Source of the DNA: an uncultured Parabacteroides sp.
GTDB lineage: Bacteria > Bacteroidota > Bacteroidia > Bacteroidales > Tannerellaceae
Direction of reading: 5' to 3'
DNA: 64,000 bases
Assembly: GCA_944325345.1 (NCBI GenBank)
Contig: CALUZV010000002.1
Location: 1 to 64,000 of the forward strand
Shown here piece by piece: positions 43,481 to 50,240 of this stretch (within the stretch, counting starts at the first letter, position 1; each line of letters starts with the position of its first letter). The position numbers were made by a program, and so were the translations under genes. Under the pieces are notes generated by a model. The model saw only the letters and a list, made by a program, of their open reading frames with translations. It did not search any database and was not told the DNA's origin.

Positions 43481-43520
43481 CATGCATACCCGGTCATTTC
43501 AACCCCGGGTTGAAATGGTC
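43481..43520. repeat. Hairpin with GGTTGAAATG arms
   Basis: CATTTCAACC and GGTTGAAATG form a 10-bp stem around a CCG centre. It resembles the GGTTTCAACC core of the inverted repeat at 28060-28125. Just before the DUF3467 terminator. Confidence 0.6.
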
Positions 43521-43523
43521 ATA

Positions 43524-43563
43524 AAAAAACAGGCACGGATTCCGAAGAGCCCGTGCCTGTTTT
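43524..43563 (-). terminator. Terminator of the DUF3467 gene, possibly bidirectional
   Basis: ACAGGCACGG and CCCGTGCCTGT form the stem; the minus strand continues with seven U residues (43523-43529) and the plus strand with TTTTG. It lies 21 bp past the DUF3467 stop and may also end the two small membrane genes. Confidence 0.8.
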
Positions 43564-43583
43564 GTCTTTTGTCTTACCTTAAA

Positions 43584-43889
43584 TTAAGCCTCACCCTTGG
43601 GAGCGAAGTCCTGGAAATTGGCTGTCTTTGTCTGTGCAGCTTGCAGCTGTTCGCCAAATTTCTTCAGGTTATCCTGCAAAGCGAACAAGAGGCGCTGAGC
43701 GTTGTCCGGCGTCAAAATGATACGGCTCTGAACTTTTGCCTTCGGAGCACCCGGAACTACACGGATAAAATCTAAGATAAATTCTGAAGCAGAATGAGAT
43801 ATAATAGCTAAGTTAGCATAAGTACCCTGTGCTACTTCGTCTGACAATTCGATCTGAATCTCGTTGTTTGTCGGCTTGTTTTCTTCCAT
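43584..43889 (-). CDS. DUF3467 family protein
   Basis: A 101-residue cytoplasmic protein: IQIELSDEVAQGTYANLAII, SHSASEFILDFIRVVPGAP and IILTPDNAQRLLFALQDNL are the family motifs. DUF3467 is widespread in Bacteroidetes and other bacteria with no established function. Full length, single gene, own promoter and terminator. Confidence 0.88.
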   Translation of the reverse strand: MEENKPTNNEIQIELSDEVAQGTYANLAIISHSASEFILDFIRVVPGAPKAKVQSRIILTPDNAQRLLFALQDNLKKFGEQLQAAQTKTANFQDFAPKGEA

Positions 43890-43930
43890 TGTTTTAAATG
43901 TTTAAATGTTATTAGTTGTTATTGACGGCA

Positions 43931-43961
43931 CAAATATACATGAAAAATTTAAATATCCAAC
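43931..43961 (-). promoter_or_regulatory. Predicted DUF3467 promoter
   Basis: Minus strand GTTG (43958-43961), 19 bp, TATATTTG (43931-43938). The -7 box is 41 bp upstream of the start codon. Confidence 0.6.
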
Positions 43962-44110
43962 TATACAAGAAAGGCGACTTTCGCAAGCCGCCTTTCTTTC
44001 TTTGTGCTTTTTTCAGGCACAAGTCTTTAGACATTCTCAAAATAGTTCTGATTTTTCTTAGACTTAGATTTAGAACCAAGATGTATTTAGTGCTAACCAA
44101 ATCTTATGAA
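43962..44110 (-). ncRNA. Candidate small RNA or extended leader upstream of DUF3467
   Basis: A consensus promoter on the minus strand (TTTG 44145-44148, 20 bp, TACTTTTG 44117-44124) has no matching gene start. Downstream of it lie two hairpins: TTGTGC/GCACAA near 44000-44021 and GAAAGGCG/CGCCTTTC at 43969-43996. A transcript of about 145 nt would end at the second hairpin, although the following U-run is weak. Alternatively it is a second start for DUF3467. Confidence 0.35.
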
Positions 44111-44116
44111 TGCGTG

Positions 44117-44148
44117 CAAAAGTAGTATTTGCTCGACAAATATCCAAA
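44117..44148 (-). promoter_or_regulatory. Orphan consensus promoter
   Basis: TTTG, 20-bp spacer and TACTTTTG on the minus strand, 228 bp upstream of the nearest coding start in that direction. Confidence 0.55.
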
Positions 44149-44214
44149 TATTTTTTGACGTTCATCAATAAAACATGAAAATAATCGTACATTTGCCCCG
44201 CAAAAAAGGACAAT

Positions 44215-44733
44215 ATGAAGAAAATCGGTTTGTTATCAGATACTCATGCCTATTGGGATGAGAAGTTCAAACGCTACTTTGCCGAGTGCGACGAGATATG
44301 GCACGCGGGCGATATCGGTTCGCCCCTGCTTGCCGCCCGCTTTGCTGCGTGGAAACCGTTCCGGGCAGTTTATGGAAATATTGACGGACAGGAGTTGCGG
44401 GCGGAATATCCCAAAATAGCGCACTTCGAGGTGGAAGGCGTACGGGTCATGATGACACATATCGGCGGATACCCGGGGCGTTATAGTCCGGATATCCGTG
44501 CAGAACTTTACGCCACACGCCCGGCGTTGTTTATCTCCGGGCATTCGCATATACTGAAAGTCATGTACGACCGCCAGTTGCAATGCCTCCATATCAATCC
44601 CGGGGCAGCAGGGAAGAGTGGGTTCCAAAAAGTACGCACCCTCGTCCGTTTCGTTCTGGATAACGGGAATATTAAAGATTTAGAGGTAATCGAATTGGGG
44701 GAAAGAGAAGAAGGGAAGTTAGGCTGGGGTTAA
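44215..44733 (+). CDS. YfcE/MJ0936-type metallophosphoesterase
   Basis: A 172-residue calcineurin-like phosphodiesterase. All metal-binding motifs are visible: LLSDTHAYWD (res 5-14), EIWHAGDIGS (27-36), VYGNID (52-57), MMTHIGGYPG (80-89) and FISGHSHILKV (about 101-111). It hydrolyses phosphodiesters or phosphomonoesters in the cytoplasm; the physiological substrate is unknown. A -7 box TACATTTG is at 44188-44195. Its last 15 bp overlap the converging membrane Nudix-like gene. Confidence 0.9.
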   Translation: MKKIGLLSDTHAYWDEKFKRYFAECDEIWHAGDIGSPLLAARFAAWKPFRAVYGNIDGQELRAEYPKIAHFEVEGVRVMMTHIGGYPGRYSPDIRAELYATRPALFISGHSHILKVMYDRQLQCLHINPGAAGKSGFQKVRTLVRFVLDNGNIKDLEVIELGEREEGKLGWG

Positions 44734-45846
44734 ACTCTGTTCTTGCCTCATACACTCGGCAAGCAGTACGGTGTTGCGCAAATAAGTATATTCCTCGGTG
44801 AAATATTCACTAAAAATACCTGAAGGAATGTTCTCCTCGATTTGGGCAGCTGTCCAGAATTTCGCCCGCTGGATGTTCATCTCCTTGACCTGGTCGTCGT
44901 GCAGGCAGATAGCAAAAAGGGAAACCAGATGCTTTACCCGTTCGGTCTCGTGCCTATATCGCACAAGGAGACGCGGGGCGGAAGTGATTTGCCCCAAGCT
45001 GGCAACGACATTGCGCGCGGCGTCCTCAATGCTTTGCTTAAATTGGATATGATTGTAGAACGGGGTATCCCATTTCCCGGGCGAGACGTAGGCATCCGCA
45101 GCCCGCTTACCAAGGTAGAGCATCCCTCGATAGACAACCATGACCCGCACGACGGGATGATAGAACTTCTTAGCTACGGATTTACTGACCGAACCGGCTA
45201 TCTTGCCGATAACCCGCCCATCTTCGCTCAGAACTGGGAGCCATGTCTCCTGTCCTAACTGCTTTCGGAGCATGACGATCCGTAATTCCTCATAGACAAT
45301 GATAAGTAACCCCAAGATGACGGGCAAGGTGCGGAACATAAACTGCTCGACAACGATAGACTGCACCGAGCGCGGCAAAGCACCGTAAAGTATAACAAAG
45401 AAAAGATGGATAATATAGACCCGCCTGACGATTGGCACAATGAAATAGAACTCGCTCAGCATATTCCTCATCTTTACCTTCTGGGAAGTCGGAACGCGGA
45501 GGTCGCGAACATAATGGAACACCCTTTTCCGGCAAATCCCCACTATCGCCAAGATGCAAACCAGCATCACTTCAATAAGCAAGGGTGAATAAATGAAAAG
45601 CATGGGATAAAGACGAACACTCATCAATAGAAAAAAGAGAACCAGCGTCCCAGCCGAGGGCAACAACATATATAAATATACCCTCTCCCGCCTTAGCGAG
45701 TAGTAAATCCCCAAGCTCAACACGCAAAAGGCTATGGCTACGAAAAAGGACAACTGATAGGCAAAGATATTGTCCAAAGCCATAAACAGCAAAATAGGCA
45801 CCAAGCCGATTGATTGATTCTCTATCCTCCTCTTTAACCAGTTCAT
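44719..45846 (-). CDS. Polytopic membrane protein with degenerate Nudix-like C-terminal domain
   Basis: A 375-residue protein. Residues 12-200 contain about six hydrophobic helices (for example LVPILLFMALDNIFAYQLSF, SAGTLVLFFLLMSVRLYPML, TLPVILGLLIIVYEELRIVM). Residues 205-350 resemble a Nudix fold (LPVLSEDGRVIGKIAG, VRVMVVYRGMLYLGKRAA, SPGKWDTPFYNHIQFKQSIE). The Nudix box GX5EX7REUXEEXGU is not preserved: the glutamates are replaced in the KQSIEDAARNVVASLG segment, so hydrolase activity is unlikely. Perhaps a membrane-tethered ligand sensor. Confidence 0.7.
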   Translation of the reverse strand: MNWLKRRIENQSIGLVPILLFMALDNIFAYQLSFFVAIAFCVLSLGIYYSLRRERVYLYMLLPSAGTLVLFFLLMSVRLYPMLFIYSPLLIEVMLVCILAIVGICRKRVFHYVRDLRVPTSQKVKMRNMLSEFYFIVPIVRRVYIIHLFFVILYGALPRSVQSIVVEQFMFRTLPVILGLLIIVYEELRIVMLRKQLGQETWLPVLSEDGRVIGKIAGSVSKSVAKKFYHPVVRVMVVYRGMLYLGKRAADAYVSPGKWDTPFYNHIQFKQSIEDAARNVVASLGQITSAPRLLVRYRHETERVKHLVSLFAICLHDDQVKEMNIQRAKFWTAAQIEENIPSGIFSEYFTEEYTYLRNTVLLAECMRQEQSLTPA

Positions 45847-45916
45847 CTGAATAAACCTCCCGTCAGCTTTTTATTTTTTTGGAAAAACAGTCTTGCTGAC
45901 GAAAAGGTTCATAAAT

Positions 45917-46762
45917 TTACACATGTTTCTCTGCATGGTAGGAGGAACGAACGAGCGGAGCGCTCTCCACATGGCGGAATCCTTTCTCGAGAGCCTTCTC
46001 GCGATAGGCCGCAAACTGATCGGGATGTATATATTCCGAGACGGGGATGTTCTTACGCGAGGGCTGGAGGTATTGTCCGATTGTCAAGATACGAACTCCC
46101 TGATTCAGCACATCGTCCATCAGCTCCCAGACCTCTTCTTCCGTCTCGCCTAAGCCAACCATGATTCCCGTCTTCGCCGTAACTCCGCGTTCTGCTATAT
46201 GACGGAGCACAGCGAGGCTGGTTTCATACTTGGCTGCACTCCGAACTGTCGGGGAAATGCGCCGCACGGTCTCCATATTGTGAGAAATGATTTCAGGATG
46301 CGCATCAACTACTAAATCCACCAAATCCAGCCTTCCCTGGAAGTCCGGAATCAGAACTTCCAAGCTCGTTCCCGGATTGACAGCCTTTATCTCCCGGATG
46401 GTAGCCGCCCAATGGCCTGCCCCGAGATCCGGAAGGTCGTCGCGGTCCACCGACGTTACGACGGCGTGCTTCAACTGCATGAGGCGGACACTCTCGGCCA
46501 CGCTCCCGGGCTCCTGAGGGTCAAGGGGGAGCGGTTTCCCGGTCAGCGTATTGCAAAAACGGCATGAGCGGGTACAAATTTCCCCCGCAATCATGAACGT
46601 AGCCGTTCCGCGGCTCCAACATTCGCCCATATTGGGGCATTTACCGCTTGTGCATATCGTATGAAGGCAGTGCGACTCCACGATACGTTTCGTCTCTGCA
46701 AAATGTTCGTTTCCGCGAAGCCGAATCTTCAGCCATTCCGGCTTCTTCACGTGCTCAACCAT
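45917..46762 (-). CDS. lipA: Lipoyl synthase
   Basis: Radical-SAM enzyme that inserts two sulfurs into the octanoyl chain on lipoate-dependent enzymes. The 281-residue protein has the auxiliary-cluster motif CTSGKCPNMGEC (C-x4-C-x5-C), the radical-SAM motif CTRSCRFC, and the C-terminal RSSYHAEK block with the serine that ligates the auxiliary cluster. It follows the DPP IV-type peptidase gene by 3 bp, an unrelated neighbour. Confidence 0.96.
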   Translation of the reverse strand: MVEHVKKPEWLKIRLRGNEHFAETKRIVESHCLHTICTSGKCPNMGECWSRGTATFMIAGEICTRSCRFCNTLTGKPLPLDPQEPGSVAESVRLMQLKHAVVTSVDRDDLPDLGAGHWAATIREIKAVNPGTSLEVLIPDFQGRLDLVDLVVDAHPEIISHNMETVRRISPTVRSAAKYETSLAVLRHIAERGVTAKTGIMVGLGETEEEVWELMDDVLNQGVRILTIGQYLQPSRKNIPVSEYIHPDQFAAYREKALEKGFRHVESAPLVRSSYHAEKHV

Positions 46763-46765
46763 CTC

Positions 46766-48940
46766 CTAAAGGTTTTCAAACAGGTAATTTGACATTTTGG
46801 TATATAGGTGATAGCGTGTGTTGCCCCCGGAAATGCCGTGGTTACGGTCTTTATACACGTGCATATCGAATTGTTTGCCGGCCTGGACAAGCGCCTCGGC
46901 ATATTCCATCGACTGCATGAAGTGGACATTGTCATCAGCCGTCCCGTGGATAAGAAGTAGCTTGCCCTCGAGGTTCTTCACCTTCTTGAGAGGTGAAGTC
47001 GCCGCGTAGCCGTCGAAATTCTCCTGGGGCGTACGCATATAACGCTCGGTATAGACCGTATCATAGTATTTCCAGTCCGTCGGAGGCGCGACAGCGATCC
47101 CAACTTTGAAGGTTCCATGCCCGACACTCAAGGCCATGAGCGTATTATACCCGCCGAAGCTCCATCCCCAGATGGCCATACGTCCCGCATCTACGTACGG
47201 ATACTGCCCCAGGGCCTGTGCCGCCTCTACCTGGTCTTGAGACTCCTTCTCGCCCATCCTCAGGTAGGTGCATTTCCGGAATGCCTCCCCGCGCGCGCCG
47301 GTTCCCCGTCCGTCCACGCAGACGACGATGATGCCGTTGGCCGCCAGATATTGTTCCCAGTCGAATGAGTAGCTGTCCAAGACCTGCTGCGAGTTCGGTC
47401 CGCTATATTGCGTCATCATGACGGGATATTTTTTGCTCTCATCGAAGTTTGCGGGCTTAACCATCCACGCATTCAGCTCAAATCCGGATTTTGTCGTCAA
47501 GGTGAAGAATTCTTTTTTCCCAAAACGATACTGCGCCAGCCGCTCCCGCAACTCAGCGTTGTCCTGAAGCGTCCGGAGCACCTTCCGACTCTTCGTCTCG
47601 TTCACCGTAATCTTCATGGGCGTATTCGCGTTCGAGTAGCGGTTCACGAAATAGGCATAGTTCGCACTGAACGCCGCGCTATTTGTCCCTTCCTCCGGTG
47701 TGAGCCTTGTCTTCACGCCTTTCGCGTCTATCTTATATACAGCACGCCGCAGGGGACTCTCCTCAGCCGACTCGTAATAGGTGTTTTTCGTCGCCTCGTC
47801 GTATCCGATAAGCCGCGTAACATCCCAGTTGCCCTGCGTTATCTGTTTCTGCAGTACGCCAGTGGGTGAATAGAGGTAAATGTGGGCGTAGCCGTCCTGC
47901 TCACTCACGTATGTAAAGCCGTTTGATAGGAAGTGAATGGAGCTTAACCACTCTGAGTCCACGTAGCACTCATTTTCCTCTCTCAGTATCAACCTTGACA
48001 CCCCGCTCTTCGGATTCACGTAATATATATTGAAGATATTCTGGTGCCGATTGAGCGTCATCACTGCCAGCTGGCTCGCGTTCCGCGTAAATGTTATCCT
48101 CGGGATATAGCCATCCCCATCCATCGGCACGTCCAAGTGCTTCGTGTCGCGCGTCTGCACGCTATACGCCTTGACGGAGACCGTCGAGTTCTTCTGCCCC
48201 GCCTTCGGATACTTAAAGTTGTAGTACGACGGATACAATCCATCCCCATACACCTGCATCGAGTACTCCGGCACTTCCGTCTCATCCGTACGCACGTAGG
48301 CGAGGCACTCGCTGTCCGGCGACCATGCCATTAGGTTCGTAACCGCGAACTCCTCTTCATAGACCCAGTCCGTTGTCCCATTGAGAATCTTGTTCAACGC
48401 CCCGTCTTTCGTAACCTGCACCTCGGTGTCGAAATCAAATTTTCTGATCCAGATGTTATTGTCCTTGACGAAGGCGCACATCCGTCCGTCGGGGGAGAAT
48501 GTCGGTATCATGACCTTCTCCTTCGAATCGGTTATGGGCTTTATGTAGTTGCGCCTGACGTCGTAATCATAGACCGCCGCCTTGTACGACCTGCGGTAAA
48601 TCGGCTCCGTCTCGCGCCAGACAAGTATATGGTGTCCCGTGGAACTAATCGTATAGCCATCGAATTTTGTGAACTCGCACTCGCGCGCCGTCGTAGCATT
48701 AAAGAGTGTATCCACAGCCTTCCCCGTTCTGTACGAATATTTTACGATCATATTCCGATCGGCGTTCATCGCCGTATAGTGTTCTCCGTCCGGCAGCGAC
48801 CTCATCTCGCCAACCGCCGTCTTTTGCCGGAACATTCCGTCAGTAATCTCTTTCAGGCTCACTGACTTATCCCCTGTTTGCGCACCGGCCGTGCCTGCGC
48901 TCACAAGGGTAGCCAGGATAATTGCATTGATTTTATTCAT
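46766..48940 (-). CDS. S9 family dipeptidyl peptidase IV
   Basis: A 724-residue prolyl dipeptidase with signal peptide MNKINAIILATLVSAGTAGA. The N-terminal beta-propeller spans about 40-480 and contains the GTTDWVYEEEFAVTNLMAW stretch with the double Glu that binds the substrate N terminus. The alpha/beta-hydrolase domain carries Ser of GWSFGGYNTLM (about 594), Asp of HGTADDNVHF (about 668) and His of RNHGISGGN (about 701). Periplasmic or surface role in peptide use. The frame is open 16 codons further up, but the ATG at 48940 gives the signal peptide. Confidence 0.92.
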   Translation of the reverse strand: MNKINAIILATLVSAGTAGAQTGDKSVSLKEITDGMFRQKTAVGEMRSLPDGEHYTAMNADRNMIVKYSYRTGKAVDTLFNATTARECEFTKFDGYTISSTGHHILVWRETEPIYRRSYKAAVYDYDVRRNYIKPITDSKEKVMIPTFSPDGRMCAFVKDNNIWIRKFDFDTEVQVTKDGALNKILNGTTDWVYEEEFAVTNLMAWSPDSECLAYVRTDETEVPEYSMQVYGDGLYPSYYNFKYPKAGQKNSTVSVKAYSVQTRDTKHLDVPMDGDGYIPRITFTRNASQLAVMTLNRHQNIFNIYYVNPKSGVSRLILREENECYVDSEWLSSIHFLSNGFTYVSEQDGYAHIYLYSPTGVLQKQITQGNWDVTRLIGYDEATKNTYYESAEESPLRRAVYKIDAKGVKTRLTPEEGTNSAAFSANYAYFVNRYSNANTPMKITVNETKSRKVLRTLQDNAELRERLAQYRFGKKEFFTLTTKSGFELNAWMVKPANFDESKKYPVMMTQYSGPNSQQVLDSYSFDWEQYLAANGIIVVCVDGRGTGARGEAFRKCTYLRMGEKESQDQVEAAQALGQYPYVDAGRMAIWGWSFGGYNTLMALSVGHGTFKVGIAVAPPTDWKYYDTVYTERYMRTPQENFDGYAATSPLKKVKNLEGKLLLIHGTADDNVHFMQSMEYAEALVQAGKQFDMHVYKDRNHGISGGNTRYHLYTKMSNYLFENL

Positions 48941-48991
48941 GAACAAGTTAGTTTTCCACATTTTTAGAACTGCCTCGTGCCACCTCAATAT

Positions 48992-49828
48992 CTATTGCAC
49001 CACCGGCCGATCATCTCCTTCCTCTCCGTCATCAACCGTCGGCTGGTCCGGTTCAACATCATCCTCGCCGCCTTCCTCGCCATCCGTCGGCGTCTTGTCA
49101 GCGTCCGTATCCGAGCTGCTCGTCGAGCTGCCTGCCTCGCTCGCGTAAACTTCGATGATGCCGTTCAGCTTTTCAATGAAGTTTTCGATTTCGTCCGAAG
49201 TCTGTACGATGGCATAGGCATTGACAACATCCACAATACTCTCAAAGAGGCCGTTTGCCTCCTTAACGAGGGTATCCGAATTTAAGGCACGGAGCTTTGC
49301 CTTCTCGCTGGCTTCCGCCGCCTTCTCTAAGAAGATCTTTTCGAAGTTCTGGTTGGCCTTCAACAGCATCGCTGTCTCCGGGTCCAGACCGAGCAAGGTT
49401 ACCGCCGCCGTGTTTTTCTCCGCAGTGAGGACGGCGTACATACCCTTCACCTCGGCTGTCTGTTTTGAGTATTTGTGGTGGCGAATCGCCTTATAGGGCG
49501 AAAGCTGTGGCGAGAGTAATTCGGCCGCCGCGCGTTTCTCCTCGACCGGAGAGGTACGGTAGGCGTTAATCACCGAGTTGATTGTGCCGCACGCGCGGTC
49601 GCGGACGTAGTCGGCATCCTTCAGCGCCTTCGTTACGACAAAGGCGGGCTGCCTGTTCACTACCAATGCGAGCTGCTGCACAGCTTTTGTGTATGACGAC
49701 GAGTACGCTTCGATATGAAGCGCTTCGGGCGTGGCCTCCGTAATGAAGCCATTGACCTTGTCGTGAAAGTCGGCGCACGAGCCGAGTGCCATCCTCGCCA
49801 TTCCGAAGTTTCGTATCTTGTTTGGCAT
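48992..49828 (-). CDS. DUF6261 family protein 3, helical with acidic tail ending DDRPVVQ
   Basis: A 278-residue protein, no signal peptide. Helical core (1-225): FHDKVNGFITEATPEALHIE, TKAVQQLALVVNRQ, VRDRACGTINSVINAYRTS, DEIENFIEKLNGIIEVYASE. Tail (230-278) rich in Asp, Glu, Ser and Pro (SSTSSSDTDADKTPTDGEEG) and ending DDRPVVQ. A full-consensus promoter gives a leader of only about 19 nt. Array 3 begins about 34 bp upstream of its -33 box. It follows the DPP IV start by 51 bp on the same strand. Confidence 0.8.
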   Translation of the reverse strand: MPNKIRNFGMARMALGSCADFHDKVNGFITEATPEALHIEAYSSSYTKAVQQLALVVNRQPAFVVTKALKDADYVRDRACGTINSVINAYRTSPVEEKRAAAELLSPQLSPYKAIRHHKYSKQTAEVKGMYAVLTAEKNTAAVTLLGLDPETAMLLKANQNFEKIFLEKAAEASEKAKLRALNSDTLVKEANGLFESIVDVVNAYAIVQTSDEIENFIEKLNGIIEVYASEAGSSTSSSDTDADKTPTDGEEGGEDDVEPDQPTVDDGEEGDDRPVVQ

Positions 49829-49853
49829 ATTGTAAATAGTTTTATTCTGGTCG

Positions 49854-49884
49854 CAAAATTAAATCATTTTTTTTACATGCCAAA
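49854..49884 (-). promoter_or_regulatory. Promoter of DUF6261 gene 3
   Basis: Minus strand TTTG (49881-49884), exactly 19 bp, TAATTTTG (49854-49861): a full Bacteroidetes consensus. Array 3 starts 34 bp upstream of the -33 box. Confidence 0.8.
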
Positions 49885-49917
49885 TTTTTTATCCACTTTT
49901 TTGAAAAATATTTTTTA

Positions 49918-50055
49918 TACACCGGTGTAAATGCGCTCCGACGCGCCTCAACGGATACTTACACCGGTGTGAGTGCCCGTCGAGGCTCCTCAACGGCTGT
50001 TTACACCGGTGTAAGTGTCCGTCGCATTTTCTTGACATATTTCTACACCGGTGTA
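49918..50055. repeat. Phased palindrome array 3 (exact 42-bp period), upstream of DUF6261 gene 3
   Basis: The perfect palindrome TACACCGGTGTA occurs at 49918, 49960 (last base G), 50002 and 50044, spacing exactly 42 bp. Half-way between, centred 21 bp from each, is a second dyad, best seen as CCGTCGAGGCTCCTCAACGG (49977-49996). The array sits directly upstream of the DUF6261 gene 3 promoter. The following gap to tamB (50056-50240) is AT-rich and holds only a possible tamB promoter. Confidence 0.9.
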
Positions 50056-50206
50056 AAACTTTCCCATCTTGCAATCTTGCTTAATATATGTAAAATACAC
50101 ACTCGTCTATACCTTTATTTAATATAAAAACGCCCTTTTGGAAAATATATTTTCTCCTCCTCTATTATTTTTTGCCCATTTGGAGTATAATTTAGAGAAT
50201 CATGCG

Positions 50207-50214
50207 TATCTTTG
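50207..50214 (+). promoter_or_regulatory. Predicted tamB -7 box overlapping the upstream in-frame ATG
   Basis: TATCTTTG matches the -7 consensus; the nearest TTTG upstream (50179) is 24 bp away, longer than usual. If used, transcription starts near 50221 and translation must begin at the ATG of 50241. Confidence 0.5.
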
Positions 50215-50240
50215 CTGGGTTAATAAGAATTTTGAAAGTC

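Noticed and set aside
28156..50055. CRISPR arrays at the 42-bp repeats
   Set aside because: There are no unique spacers of constant size between identical repeats, the units contain internal palindromes covering the whole period, and no cas genes are present.
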